A model generated the notes under the pieces. That model ran no database searches, was not told the DNA's origin, and saw nothing but the letters and a program-made list of their open reading frames with translations. A stretch of 64,000 nt of DNA from Lichtheimia corymbifera B2541 (taxonomy: Eukaryota > Mucoromycota > Mucoromycetes > Mucorales > Lichtheimiaceae), in assembly GCA_000697475.1 (NCBI GenBank), contig JNEU01001093.1, positions 1 through 64,000 on the forward strand. The letters run 5' to 3'. Position numbers and translations under genes: made by a program. Each line of letters starts with the position of its first letter. Position 1 is the stretch's first letter. Below, piece by piece: positions 24,412 through 39,127 of the stretch.

Positions 24412-27400
24412 ATGGGGAACAAAATCTCCAATGTAACTGCCATTGCAGGCATCGACAGCTACGTCAGTGAACTAGGTGATATATACTATGAGCGAAGGTA
24501 TAGAGAAACAGAACGCATTCAATCTGGTGGGTTCGACATGAGGCTCATTCCTTCTTGCTATCCTTAGTATTGGCAATGCGCGTTTCATGAAGACTATTCG
24601 TGGTCGACACAAAGATACTCTTGTTGTCGTCAAGATATTCGTCAAGCCAGACCCTCAACTGTCGTTACGTTCATATGTCAAAAAGCTACAAGGTATGTGG
24701 TTCTAGAAACAAAGCTGGATATGACTAGATCAGCTCATGGTCATGGTTACGTTTCCTTAGACGAGCATGATGCCCTTATCAATGTTTCGAACGCATTTCC
24801 TTTCCAACGTATCCTGGAAACAGACAAGGCAGCGTATCTCGTTCGTCAATACTTTTGCAGCAGTCTTTACGATCGCATAAGGTATATCCGCCCTCGTCGT
24901 TGGTCGTTGACATTTGCATACACAAAACTGACGCCATTCATCCATGCTTAGTACCCGCCCATTCTTGACGCTGATTGAAAAGAAATGGATCGCATATCAG
25001 ATTCTCAAAGCAGTAGCAAGTACGCATGCAAAAAAGGTATGTAAGAGGAGTGGATATCATTATTGTCAGCATTGGATTAATGCAAGATGGTTACAGATTT
25101 ATCATGGTGACATCAAGACTGAAAATGTATTGGTTACCTCGTGGAATTGGGTCTATCTCGTGGATTTTGCTTCCTATAAACCGACGTATCTACCAGAGGT
25201 AAATAATCTCACGTGTGTCTGATATCAGGTATGTTAATCACATGTTGCAGGATAATCCAGCGGACTTTTCTTTCTTTTTTGACATGTCGTCTCGAAGATG
25301 CTGCTATATCGCCCCTGAACGTTTCTATAACGCTGGCACGGCAGTGGATCAAAGAATGGTATAAACATGGAGGTTGATGGTTACAGGGGTCGATCAAAGT
25401 TAACGGATGTTTTTCCATAGAAAAATCTTGATTGGGATGAACAAGTGAGCGAGCTGACTCCGGAAATGGATATCTTTTCGGTTGGGTAATGTGGCATCTT
25501 TCTACAAAAATACCTTGGAAACCTTTGCTGATGAAGCTTCTTTAATAGATGTGTTATTGCCGAGCTATTTCTGGAAGGGACATCTATCTTTTCTTTATCG
25601 CAATTGTTCAAGTATCGAAGCGGAGAATACAACCCAGACAACAGCCTTGACAAGATTGATGATGAGAACATAAAGGTAGGGGATTGGATTGGATTGGATT
25701 AGGTTGTATTGGATGCAGTAGACTGAGGTACGTTATATGTAGAGCATGGTGAAGCACATGATCCAATTGGACCCCAAGGATCGTTTTACTGCCGAACAGT
25801 ATCTGTCAGAATGGTAAGGTCGATATGAACAACCGTGGATTGCTTTTGGATAACCTTGTTTTGATAGGCGTGGAAAAGCGTTCCCACAATACTTTTACAC
25901 ATTCCTGCATCAATACATTAGTTCCGTGACTGAGCCAATCGATTATGAGGCAACACAACAATCCACAGCTGCCGTAGCCGATGCCATGTCCTCAGCACTA
26001 ATGGGCGTCAACAGTATCAGCAAAAAGCTTATCGATGCTGACGAGAAAATCGAACGGATATACCATGATTTCGACAAGATTGCTTACTTTGTCTCCTTCC
26101 AAGGCGACTCAATACCAGCAACTCAACCAGATTCCACAACAGCTCGGTCTGGTGGTCCTCGAGAACGACGAAGAACTTTAACAGGTAATTGGGAGAGAGA
26201 AATAGAGAAGGAGTGACATGGATGTAACTTTGGTCATATAATATAGATTTGCCAAATACCACTGCGTCATCGGTAAGTCCGTCATGACATTGATTGATAA
26301 CCAACTTACATTGTACAGCAGATCATCTTACCACCCATTCTCAACATACCCAATTACGAACCCGAGAATACTACAGTGAATCATGTGGATCATCAGCAGA
26401 ATCCTGGAGGTAATTTGGACTCAAGAGGCAATTGAGAGAGACAGAGAAGAAGCTGACTGGATTTTAAACGTAGAACATGGAACACTCATTTTCCTATCAT
26501 TCGTGTGCTCTTTGCTTCGCAATGCATCCTTCCCAAGCTCAAAATTGAAAGCACTGGATATTCTGTTGGCGTTGGCAGAGCATTTGCCCGATGATGTCAA
26601 ATTGGATCGACTCGTACCTTATTTAATGACTCTCCTATCTGATGACGCTGCCCTTGTTCGTGCAAATGCAATCAAGACTTTGACCCAAGTGGTAACTAAT
26701 ATTGACTTTTCTTTCCTCTTCCTTCCGAAGATGTACTTATGGTTCTGCAATAGCTTTGTATGGTGGAATCTATCTCGCCCATCAATGCAAGGATATTTCC
26801 CGAATACATTTTACCCAACGTATGCGACTTTGCCAAAGATGAAGATGTTTTGGTGCGAACGACCTATGCCAGTTGTATTGCTTTGCTAGCCGAGACTGCA
26901 CTGAGATTCTTGGAAATGACCCAGCTCCTCAAAAGCGATAGCAATTTTCCTGTGGTTGATATGGACACTGACGAACTTGATTTTGAGGTATAAACCAGAT
27001 TCGGTCATTGCTGCTCAAATACTGATGATGTCGTTAGTCTGCCTATGATTCCTCATTGCAAGATCTCAAGTCTGTTATACAAGAACAAGTGACGGCCTTG
27101 CTGATTGATTCGGAAAGCTCTGTCAAGCGAGCATTATTGACCAACATCACATGTTTGTGTGTGTTCTTTGGGAGGCAAATAGCCAATGATCTTCTCTTGA
27201 GTCACATGATTACGTACTTGAATGACAAGGATTGGATGCTACGTAGGCAAGTATATATTTAAATGGGCATGCAAATTTTCTTTTGCTTATACTGTACTAC
27301 TATTAGCGCCTTTTTCGAAAGCATCAAAGGCGTCGGAACTTGCGTAGGCGCACGCAGCTTAGAAGAGTACATCCTGCCATTGATGGTTCAAGCATTAACT

Positions 27401-30400
27401 GGTAAAGGAGAAAGAGGATAGTATGTATATCCATCGGCTGACGACATGCTCTACAGATGCGGAAGAGTTCGTGGTGGAAAAGGTGCTCAATACATATGCG
27501 AGCTTGGCAGAATTGGATTTATTTTCAAAGATGAAACTATGGGAGCTTATTGGCATCATCGCCCCTTTGATATGCCATCCAAGCGTATGGATTCGACACG
27601 GTAAGTGGTACACACAGTGGTCAATGGCATATCCACTTATACATGAAGACCAGGTGCTGTTGGCTTTATTGTGTCAGCATCCAAGCATTTGCCAGAAACG
27701 GATATCTGGTGTATCATATACCCACTTTTGACTCCATTCCTCAAGGCCGACATATCGAGCATCAATGAAGAGGAGCTGATGGAAAATGCAAAGACACCGG
27801 TAAATTCTTGTGTAATAGGCCAGGGGAAAGGTTGACTTATATAGAGGTGAATTAGCTTTCACGGCAGATTTACGAGCAAGCGATAGGATGGGCGACGAAA
27901 GCGACATCCAAATCACTTTTCTGGAAACACCAACGTGAGAAACGGGCGAGATCGAATGCGCCAAGACAACGTAAATCTGGACCGGCAATGCTCTTGCGTC
28001 AAGGTATGACATATCAGAATATCATATATTTGCGTGGTACTGATGTCACGATCAGGATCCCTGTTGACTAGTGCTATTGGCGAAGAAATAGAGGTGTCTC
28101 AAGAGTAAGCATTAGCCAGGTAGTCACAAGGTGTGATACTTATATGCATAACATTCAGAGACGAATACTATCTGGAACGGCTGCGGAATATGGGAATGTC
28201 AGCAGAAGATGAGGAGATCATTGCCCTTTTGCGAGATTACCTATACAAAGTGTCACATGCAAAACTCAAGTAAGAAGCACAATGATCCATACAAGCAAAT
28301 GTAGCTAACATTATTATCTTAGTCGTCCAAAAGGCTTTGAAGATCGAAGCATTGTCGTAAGTAAATGTTTTTACCATCATGGATATCTCCCTGAAATGCG
28401 ACCTATTTACGTAGAACGGCGATGTCTTCCTCAAGAGCATTGGTGTAACGCCATTGACAGTGTTTCTTCCTGATCTTTCACAAGATACCCCTTTCAGCCA
28501 AGACCTTTCATCCAACTATGTAAGTGCTCCACGATTTGGAAAAAGTAGCCATTTGTTAACAAGCTTTTTAAATAGGCTGGTGGCATAGAAAGGTGAGACA
28601 AGTGTCCTCAACAAGTGCTATGGTTGACTAACTCTATTAATTTTTTCAGACCATCGACGATGCAGACACGAGCTAAACAGAATTCATGCAAGATTAGCCG
28701 AGTTGCGAGTGAGCCACATGTACAAGCGATTCTACCAGACCTTGACAAGTCAACCAATCCTGAAACCGCATCGGTGACGTCCAATAGTGGACTTATATCC
28801 AGCCCAACTGATATCAGCTTTGATGTACATTCAGCACCACAGCCACGAACAAAAGGTATTACTGTAGTCTTCTTTCAAAAACAGGCATGTATTGACTTTT
28901 GTGGATATAGGTCCCTTATCACCTTCAGAGTTGGATGAACGAGCAAGATTTTCCATGCCTACGCCCAAATCTATTGGTAGGTGTTATGTGAATTAATGTG
29001 CGGGAAAGTAATTAATATATCATTGCTAGTTGGCTATGAGCATTTGCAGAATCTACTCATGAAGACAGCTTTGGAAGCTTTCCCTCCCCATATGCCAGGT
29101 ACGTTGTCGTATGGAAACGCACAAATGAGTTAGGTGACTTAAAAGTGGATGAATAGAGTTCACGGGTGATCCAGCCATCATGAAGCGCATAAAAAGGTTG
29201 CCACAGGGAACATCGCCTTTTAGGACCGTCAACAGTTGGAAGCCTGATGGTAAGAATATTGAAGCATTGGTTGGATGCGAGTTCTCAACTGGAAGTGTAG
29301 GTACTTTGGTCGCACACTTTACGGAACATACGGCTGGTATCAACCAACTGGCGATATCTTGGGATAATCTCTTGTTTGCTTCATGCTCGGATGATGGCTC
29401 GGTCAAGATATGGGATTGCTTCAGGCTAGAGCGCAACGTCACTAACCGATCCCGAGCAACATACAACCAGCAAGGTACATTGATAGCTTCAGGATGACAA
29501 AGCGTATCTTGCTAAGAGCATATTTTAGGGGGCCGCATCAAGTGCATCACTTTTATCCACCAAACTTACAGCATTGCTTCAGCATCTGACAATGGCAGCA
29601 TTCATGTATTTAGGTAAAAAGGATAACGGAGGTGGGGATGATTTTTTTTTCATGCCTATTCATATGCTGGGATACAGGGTGGACATACGCAGTACGGGAA
29701 GTGCTCTCAAATTCGGAAAGTGTATTCCTGTGCGACGACACCAATTGATGAATGAATATGCCGTGTGCATCCAACATTTCACAAGTAGTACGTACATTCT
29801 TTTGCATAATGCCGACATCAACTCACATGGGTGGACTTAGATGCATCGAATACTATGGCTGGATCCAAGTCTATACTCTTGTTTGCAACCAACAAGGGCA
29901 ATATTTATGCGATGGATTTGATGACAATGGAGGTCTTGTGGCAGTTAAAAAACCCCTTGAGTCATGGTGAGTATACATTTGGCGATCAAAGGGAAGGAAG
30001 AATTCTAAGTTTTATGCTATAGGTGTTATTACTAGCATGGTTACTGATCGACTACATACGTGGATGATGGTTGGAACAACACGCGGTATCTTGACATTAT
30101 ACGACTTGCGCTTCCAAATTCCGTTAAGATCTTGGTTACATCACAGCAAGAGCCGTATCAATACGATGCTTCTAAGTCACGATCCCAAGGCTGAAGGAAA
30201 GCATGTGATTATTGCTGCCGGCAAAAATGAGATCTCTGTATGGGATATTGTGCAATTGCGTTGCATTGAGGTGTTCCTTGTTCGACCTGGAGATGAGAAG
30301 ACTGTGACCAACAATGGGATAGCGACCGATGTATTTCAGGTACGTTGTTGTGGATGAACACCCAAAATGATTTCATACTTATATGCATGCATCGTGTAGG

Positions 30401-30885
30401 CACTGGAAGCACCCAATGAAGAGGATATTCTTGGCACATCATGTACAAGTAGTGAAGCTCATTTTTCAGAAAATTCGATTCGAGCGGTGGTGTCGCCTGC
30501 AGATTGCCGATTCATTATTACAGGAGGATCCGATAGAAAGCTACGATTTTGGGATACTGCACGGATTGAGAATTCGAGCGTCGTCTTGGGATTGGATATA
30601 GATGAGCCAAAGCCGCGCTTTAGGATGAGCGTTCAGAATCATATCAAGTTTTATCTCGAGTTTGCACAAGCACAACGTACGTCCACATCCAGTACTTCAA
30701 TGCACCGTACAGCATTCAGTGGATCGGGATCGCACCATTCAAGCCCTAGCGAGATCAACTTTGCACAACAACAATCATTATTGCGAAATCATACCGATGC
30801 TGTGATGGATGTCATTCTTACCGAAGTGCCTTATCCTATGATCATTAGCGGTGATAGAGATGGTGTAATTAAGGTGGTTTCATAG
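24412..30885 (+). CDS. VPS15: VPS15 (PIK3R4) regulatory kinase of the VPS34 complex
   Basis: Scaffold of the class III PI3-kinase complexes for autophagy and endosomal sorting. The N-terminus MGNKISNV fits the N-myristoylation pattern MGxxxS. The kinase-like domain follows: [11 protein letters not shown] (Lys region), [13 protein letters not shown] (catalytic loop; HGD instead of HRD) and [13 protein letters not shown] in place of DFG, as is usual for VPS15. A HEAT-repeat region occupies about 26380-28500 ([40 protein letters not shown]). WD40 repeats start near 29180 ([32 protein letters not shown]) and end [11 protein letters not shown]. More than 15 introns. One intron near 25680 holds a short GGATT repeat. 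All three domains are recognisable without a break; junctions in the middle are approximate. Confidence 0.9.
25680..25700. repeat. GGATT tandem repeat in a VPS15 intron
   Basis: Four tandem copies of the pentamer GGATT, followed by a degenerate copy, inside an intron of the gene. Confidence 0.8.
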
Positions 30886-30992
30886 CAATAAAGATTACTG
30901 AAATAGTAAAGTGACACAAAAATGCAGCTCGCACCTTGGTCTTTCTCGTATTCTTTTCCTCTTTATCAAACTACTATTTGTCTTTCTTTGTC

Positions 30993-32015
30993 ATGAGCCC
31001 AGTTGAATCTCCCATTACACAAGTGTCATCGACAACACAACCAGCCCTATCCAATACGCATTCCGAAGAGGACCATTCAGGCACTGCATCTGATGACGAG
31101 AGACAACAGCAAGGGTTGCCACCTGTATTAACGCTTGAACTTCGTGGGGAGCAAATACAGATCAGCCGTGAGACCCTGGTATAGTGCAGTATGCGATAGA
31201 TTGTAGTGTATCAGTTCTTATGAATGGATAACCTCATATTCTATGATGATAGGTAGCCTTTCCCGAGAGCATTTTGATTGCCATGTTTCCAAACGGGCTC
31301 GTATTGAATGGGGCGAGGCAAGCACAAGTTGACTTTGATCCAGAGTGTGTTCGAATGATGCTTGATTTCTTTGTTCAAGCACGCACAACGCATGCAGCAC
31401 ATTTTTCGGAGGAAGCTTATTTGACAGAGATAGCTTTGGATAACAGAAACATCGCCAGTGCACCACAACATCATCCCCTTTTTACAAAGCCAATGGTCAT
31501 TGTTCTACGAGAAGAGCTTGATTATTACATATTACCTGCTCAGCAGCATGCAAAGCCTTCAACAAGCACCATGACTAGTCTCAAAACAGCAGGTGGTCAT
31601 TATCTACAACAACAAAATCAAGTATTTGAGGCGCTGTTACGCAATATCAGCAAGGAAAACAACATGGCTGAACAACACCTTGTGGACATTTTGTGTAAAG
31701 CTGGTTTCTCTCTGGAGGATACTTGGAACTATCGTGCTCTGGAGCCCAAAAGAACGTGTATCAGTAGCCTGTCACTTGTACATCTTGAAACCAGTGGACC
31801 CCAACGACGCATGGCAACGGCACAAAAATTGATGATGTTTTATGGCAAACCAGCAGTAAGTCTCTTTTTATTTCTCCAAATAGCATCAACAGAGCAGCTG
31901 ATCACATTTACAATAGAGAAAATGTTGGTGGGATCATACATGTGTCGAATTGATGGATATGCAGGTGCGACTGTGGGCACGACGTACATGGACCTTGGAA
32001 TTGGCACTCGTGTGA
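30993..32015 (+). CDS. WHI2: WHI2-like BTB/POZ-fold stress-response protein
   Basis: Three exons. Start MSPVESPITQ, Ser/Thr-rich head, then the BTB-like fold split by intron 1: LTLELRGEQIQISRETL joins VAFPESILIAMFPNGLVL, a signature of fungal Whi2. The C-terminus after the last intron reads RKCWWDHTCVEL and ends RRTWTLELALV, again typical of the family. Yeast Whi2 partners the Psr1/2 phosphatases, activates the general stress response and restrains TORC1 under low amino acids. A different open frame runs through the last intron to 32068, but only the spliced frame gives the conserved end. It starts 107 bp after VPS15 on the same strand. Confidence 0.82.
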
Positions 32016-33380
32016 CTCGATCCACTTACTACAACTACGACGACTATCATACTCTATGGCACCGTTAGCATCTATTTAGCATCGTTACATTGTTATTGCT
32101 ATCGAATATACCACTATAATACAAATCCAACGCTGATAGTGAGCATAGTTGTGGCAAAGCACGAGTTTGGGCAGAAGGGGTGTGTGCGTGTGTGTGCGTG
32201 TGTGTATGTGTGTATGTGCATCCACGAGATCTTTCACATATGTGTCACAGCAGCAGCAGCAGCATCACCATTTTCATCATGCACGACCGAACACTTTCCT
32301 CTACTACTGTGTATGTGCGTATGGGATTGGACATGTGCGTGTATCTGTTTATGTGAGTACAAGCACCCTTTTGCATCTATGCCATCTTCATCATGGTCAT
32401 CGGAGCATCGGATACAAGATAACCTGATTGTGGCACCTAATCTAAGAAGAAAGTATACCGTAACAATGCATCCGATCGCTCCATGGTCATTGTTGTCTTG
32501 AAGACAACGTGGAAAAACAAGCATTCGGATGCCAAGTAATAAGGTAACGTAAAAGAACTAGTTTCTCAAAAATTCTAGTGTCAATGCGCGCGCACACCCA
32601 CACTTTACGCGCGCGCGTGACGAACTGTTCTCATGGAACCAGCATTTCAACATCCCCTGAAACAGCAATATCCACTGCTATATACGTTGTTCTCTAGAAT
32701 CCTGCATGTGGGGATGGGCCGTGGTGGTCTGGGAGTGGGGTCACGTTAGATCAAAGTGTGTGTGTGTGTCGAAAGCACGTATACTCACATAGTGAACCAA
32801 AAAGACGTTTCAGATCGTGCATGCGCCACATATTGTATTGTCGTTGTCCCTGTTTTCGTTTTGCTATTTACACAACAAAGCTTCTACCTTTGAGATCTGT
32901 CACTTTAAAAGAGATGAGCACCACTGTTATTTGCCGACATGCGCACAGACCGGTGACACCTTGCGTTTTATAAGCATAAGCATGAAAAGCCATTTCTCGG
33001 ATATTGGAATAGCATGTGCATGTGTGCTGCAACATATGAAAAACGTAGATCGTGCGTGTGTGAGGAGAGGACAAAAAATGATGATGATTGTTTGTATTCG
33101 ATTCACCAATGAGACGGTTGCAGCAAGAGATGCAAAGGAGAAATTCGCCCGTGGGAATGGCTACACACAACACACAGCTACCGATAAAGAGGTCAAGGGA
33201 GATGAATGCGTTCTGCATACCTAAAAATGGATGCACTGTGTGGAGAACAAGTCGAATCACAGAAACAGCATTTCAAGAAAAGGTCACTCCGCCGATCCAT
33301 AAATGCGGTTTGCATAATCCTTACTTCTCCACTCTTCTTTTTCCTTTTCTACCCGTTTTCTTTTTTCACTTTCAAGCGTC
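32016..33380. other. Intergenic with GT-rich and GC-rich simple sequence
   Basis: Holds a GT-rich run at about 32178-32222, a GCA repeat near 32250, and a GC-alternating pair of tracts at 32585-32620. Several open frames here are only low-complexity readings (Cys/Val runs). No gene is supported until the zinc-finger gene at 33381. Confidence 0.6.
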
Positions 33381-34511
<1,131 letters not shown>

Positions 34512-35155
34512 ATCCTCCCCCCACCCACACATACAACACCTTCATTCGGCTGTACATGTTGTCTTTTTCTTTTTACTAGGGTCATTATTGTGTAACTTTT
34601 TCTTCTCTTTTACATATTGCTTTGCTCGTTCAGAAGCACATACAATCTCGCTCAATATATTGGTTATGTCCAAATAAAATGAAAATTGGTGTAATCATGT
34701 CATGTGTGCATGTACAAATGCCATGCGAAACTTCGGTATGGGTTGCAGCAGCTGGCAGATGATCACGAACGCATGGCTATGCTATCGTGGTACAAATTGA
34801 CCTTACTTAACACGCGTGAAAAAAAAAAAAAAAAGACCTGGTCCGAATTTTGGGGAATGGCCTTTTGTGTGCGTGTGAACACACAATCACACACTGCTTT
34901 GATAGATGTTATAACGCATTATAATGTATTGCTTCTTATACAAGCAACATGAATACAAAACAATTGGGGCTACAATAACGATATACTATGGGTGGTGGGC
35001 TAGTGATGGATATGTGCTAGGCTATACAACAAAAAGTGCTGGAAAATATACATAAGAGTGGTGATTGAAGGGAGTTGGTGAGTACTATTTATAACAATGA
35101 AAGGTATGCATCATGCTTGGTGGATGTATAGTAGGAGGAGAGGTGGTGTCCATGA
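34512..35155. other. Intergenic
   Basis: The 3' flank of the zinc-finger gene, with an A tract near 34819-34834. No coding region recognised. Confidence 0.5.
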
Positions 35156-35370
35156 CTAAGATTGCTGCTGGTGCTGTTGCTCCTGAGCCAGCAGAAGCAA
35201 ATAGATTTCAAGATTGTTCATGAATACGCTTGGTTTACTAGGACACATCCTATATAAGATGGCATGATGATGATGATGATGAGCAAAAGGAAATGGACAT
35301 GCTTGTGGCTCTGAACTTACATTGAATAATGGCCTTTTTGGCCACAATGGACACATCGACCGTCAGACAT
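35156..35370 (-). CDS. 47-residue CCHC zinc-knuckle protein
   Basis: Two exons: 35321-35370 (50 nt) and 35156-35249 (94 nt), with a 71-bp intron (donor gtaagt, acceptor tatatag). The joined product has 47 residues. It begins MSDGRC and contains one CCHC knuckle, Cys6-x2-Cys9-x4-His14-x4-Cys19, completed only by the splice. The rest is a hydrophobic stretch (NLEIYLLLLA) and a Gln-rich end (QEQQHQQQS). CCHC knuckles bind single-stranded nucleic acid or protein. A TATA-like element lies ~50 bp upstream of the ATG. No homologue is recognised. The perfect knuckle across a canonical intron is the main support; expression is not shown. Confidence 0.55.
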
Positions 35371-37419
35371 TGGGAGAAGTTGTTATTGGTGATTCTTGGA
35401 GAAAGGAATACAATGCGTCCCTTTATATAGGTGTTGTTATGTGTGTGTGCGTGTGTCTCGGACGAAGCGACACGCATGGCAACACAAATGATTTCATCAG
35501 TGGCGGATTTGTATTCCCATCTCTTGTCGTACTATGCCCAGAATAGACCGATCCTCATGCTACTGCGACTCGTCGCACCTAATCCTTTATCATTCTGACG
35601 CTGTTCTCCACAGCGTTCTGTTATCAGTTGCACTCACACACCCCCAATCACCTTTGTTGCATAACATTCTTTGTGTGAGCGGGAAATTGAAGAAGGCTCA
35701 ACGAGTACCAATCATAGACACCATGCTTTAAAATAAAGTTTGGATGTGCATAGCTCTCAATGGCAGTGGCGTTGTCTCTGACATCGCGTCATTTCCTGCG
35801 TGATGGTGGCAGCAGCAGTAGTAGCAGCACCTTTTACTACTATTGCTGCGGTCGTCAACAGGTTGCTGCTTTAATTAGATGCCTTGGCAACATGGCAGTT
35901 GTGTGTGTGCAACGCACCACAAAGGTCATGCAACCAAGTTTTGATTGTGTGGGAGTGTGAACAAGGGTTTTTTTTTACACTATGTGTCTTGAAAGGTCCA
36001 ATTCAAGTGGTTCGTTCCAACCACAGCATGAAGCGGTGTTTCAAAGAAGGAAAGAAACCATATCATCTGCCATCCTTTGTAATAAAAGTGAATCCATTCC
36101 TTTGGAACGAATTAATTCAATTGGGCGTGGCATCATTCAGGGCACGAGCATTCGTCCTGTGACTTTACCAAAGATAAAACAAAAGCCGCCTTGTGTGTCT
36201 CTTAGATAACAACAAGGAGTAAAAAGATCATTATGCTATTGAGATCGGGTCCATTGTTATCCCCTACTTGGTATAGGTCAGCTGAACGAATGAGAAAGAA
36301 ATCACCTCATGGGTTATTTCCTCCACTGTCAGTGTGCATGCAAAGCACAGCCACACCCACCTTGAAAGATCTGCCATTTGTAATGGCCATCTTATTATTG
36401 TATTGCCAACATCCACTCTGCCTCCCATGTATCTACGAGTGTGCGTGCTAATGCTTCTTTGATATTTGGCTAAATATGTAGTATCAGCGTGTGTGAAAGT
36501 GTACACAGCATATATGGTGCAGCTGCTGAGTATCAGATCTCAAGATGAGATCTGGTATACCTTCCATAAGAGAAAAAGGCATCAATCCTTGTGCGTTCCA
36601 ATCCTGGAGTGCACCAATCTACCCCACATTCGCTGTTGTCTTACATCCAAGTGCATAATTCTCCCAAACATGCACCATAACAAGTATAATCGAGATTATT
36701 CCGCGGGAACGCAATGAGGTTATGCTGATAGGTCGCTTGCAAACTAGAGTAAATAGTCATCATGATAATACAACGCCCAAACATCATGCACGGGCCATGA
36801 ATAATCTGAGAAGCGGTAACCGAAAACGTTGATCTCCAATAATCACGATTGTCATTTCCACGTTTAAGAGTCAGTGGATCGGCTGAAAAGCTTCTCCGAC
36901 AGCTTGCATTGGCTTGAGACCCCGTGCAGATAACGATGATCCAGGCTTGCTGAGTACGGGGGTGTGGGAAAAGATGCAAGGTGGATTATGTGGTGTGCCA
37001 CAATGTGTCTAGAATCATCTCTTGCCATGTCAAAGTATTAACCAATTATGCAACGTCTGCTGATCTCAGATAATTCCTTGTGCATCGGTCCACCAAGTCT
37101 AAATGGATTACCCCACATTCCCCTTATATAGGCAATATGGGAAATGGGAATTGATGACAAGTTCCAGCTGATCAAGAGCATGACTATGCCGCATAACAAT
37201 GGGTTCATGCTAGCTTTTATGCTCAAGGTTTACCAGCCTTATTCACCATGATAAGATATTATTATTCTACAACGCTCATCGGGTGGTAGCCTATTTCATC
37301 ATCAGAGAAAATGATCACATCATGTGCCATGATTGGCTAACAACTAGCATGTTTGGCATTGTTATTATAAATCTTTATTATAATGTGTAGAGCAACATCG
37401 TATGTATTCAAGGTACACC
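35371..37419. other. Long gene-poor stretch
   Basis: About 2 kb upstream of the zinc-knuckle gene and downstream of the protease gene. A few frames of 60-110 codons occur (for example 35982-36209 on +) but lack motifs and cannot be joined. No tRNA or transposon signature seen. Confidence 0.45.
35419..35431 (-). promoter_or_regulatory. TATA-like element for the zinc-knuckle gene
   Basis: On the minus strand CCTATATAAAGGG lies about 50 bp upstream of the ATG at 35370, a fitting place for a core promoter with a short leader. Confidence 0.4.
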
Positions 37420-38851
37420 TCAAACGGCCTTTGCAAATCCAACACGTTTGGCGTCATAGTCAAATACAGTGTAATAGGTGCGCATGAACGTATCACCAAG
37501 GATGACCATTGGCACAGGTGCTTCAGCAATGCCAGAGTAACATAGCGAGCTATTATCTGGATTCACCTTTTCTCGAACGAGATTCTGAAGGGGAATAGGA
37601 AAGTCATGGTCACCTAGCGTAAAACCAACTGATTCGGTCGTGTTGGGCTTGCAGGGCATTTGCCATCCATAGGTTCTGTTGTAGACTGCACCCGGTATTT
37701 GTTCATGTACAGCATGGGATAATGTCAAAGGCAAGATAATCAATGTGGTGCCTGTGTCCACAATAGCAGTGCCGTTTCCTGGATCCATGCCACTAATGTA
37801 GCTCTTGTTGCCCACCTTGACACCTGTAAAGGGTACTTCCCAATAACGAGGCGGCTTGCTTACATCCAAATAGGTAAGATCACCTTCGTATCGCTTGGAA
37901 TCAATATCACCGAGTAGCTGCATATACATGTTTGAATACATTGCGTTCTTTTTCATTCTTTATCTCTTTTACCAGTTCTCCGCCGTTTGAAGAATTGCTT
38001 AGCCAAAACGATGCTACTGCATCGCGGATCATGCCTTGCGTCTTGAGACTCTCAACAAACGACTGATTGGCACCCATCAATGATAAGCCAGCAAATCCTA
38101 ATCCAAAGATACCATCCAATCTTTGGTCTGCTATGAATTGCTCGGATACTTTGTTGGCCAATCCAAATAGCTGGTGTTTGGCTGTGGCGTTCCCAACGGT
38201 GATTGTGTCAAAACCCTTATTTCCCTGCACGGTAGATCCATCACCATATTGTAGCGTCCATGAGGAATTACGACCATCGTTTGTATCGTTGGCACTGATC
38301 ATGGTCGTGTTGTCCATTGTTGTCGCAGTTTCAGGGAAAAAGGTTTTCGATTTGGATGATATAAAGGTTGCATTGTTGGAGCAGGTGGTGCAATTGCTCG
38401 AAGGGACCCAAATATCAGAGCTTCCTGTATCAAAATCCATCTCAAAGGTCTGCGGTGGTGTGCCTATTTCCACAGCTCCCACATACTTCAAGATGGCCAA
38501 ATGTTAAATGCATATCCTTGCTTTCACACATACAGCCTTGGAAAATCTTACCTCGACATCAACGTTCACTGAATCTAATTCCACGGCGTGACGGACATCA
38601 CTTATTCTAAAGGGGGGCACTTTGCCATGCAAATTGTACTTGAACAACGCTCGAACGTGTCGCTCGGGAGTGCTTAAATTCCTCGTTTTCTTGTACAATT
38701 TCAGGCTATGGTGATGATAAAAGATTACCTTCGTGTATACGTATATGCTTTTTATGCTCTTGGCTTACTTGAGGGAAGCGCCATCATTGGCAGCCATCGA
38801 GGAAGAGATGATTCCCAATAGCACTACTAATACAATGCTGCCTACAAGCAT
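37420..38851 (-). CDS. Secreted pepsin-type aspartic protease (rhizopuspepsin-like)
   Basis: Start MLVGSIVLVVLLGIISSSMA is a signal peptide. A basic propeptide follows over one exon (ERHVRALFKYNLHGKVPPFR), then the mature enzyme begins near VDVEYVGAVEIGTPPQTFEM. The two catalytic aspartates are in FDTGSSDIWVPSSN and AIVDTGTTLIILP; the flap Tyr is in LQYGDGSTVQG. The end is DAKRVGFAKAV. There are many N-glycosylation sequons (NCT, NAT, NTT, NSS, NQS, NGT), fitting a secreted glycoprotein. The exons join at GGELLLGDIDSKRYEGDL, skipping a short intron with a frame-preserving look. The role is extracellular protein digestion at acid pH. It is divergent from the lactate dehydrogenase homologue, sharing a 276-bp promoter region. 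Confidence 0.9.
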
Positions 38852-39127
38852 GATGGTGATGGAAGTAAGAAAGAAAGAAACAAGGTAAACGATCTCATGT
38901 TTCCTTTATCAAGGATGTGAGTAACATCATCATCATTATCATCATCACCAAGTGGAACCCTTACTCACTTACAGACCCACCCACGCGCTAGTTGCATTCC
39001 CTTGTCAAACCATTCGAGAAGAGGATACCATTCACGACATTTCAAAATAGACCAAAAGTGGCATTATCTTTATTTGAACACGACTTTTCTTTTTCTTTTC
39101 TTACAAACTATCATTGTTTTATATGGC

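Noticed and set aside
31856..32068. C-terminal frame ending YHTLWHR for the WHI2-like protein
   Set aside because: It reads through the last intron in the wrong frame; splicing gives RKCWWD...RRTWTLELALV, which matches the family.
32139..32524. Open frames over the GT-rich region
   Set aside because: They encode Cys/Val or His/Thr runs produced by simple repeats; no support for coding.
35760..36209. Possible coding segments (Ser-run frame and the 75-codon frame at 35982)
   Set aside because: No motif, no good splice partners, and poor upstream context; could be a relic but not supportable.
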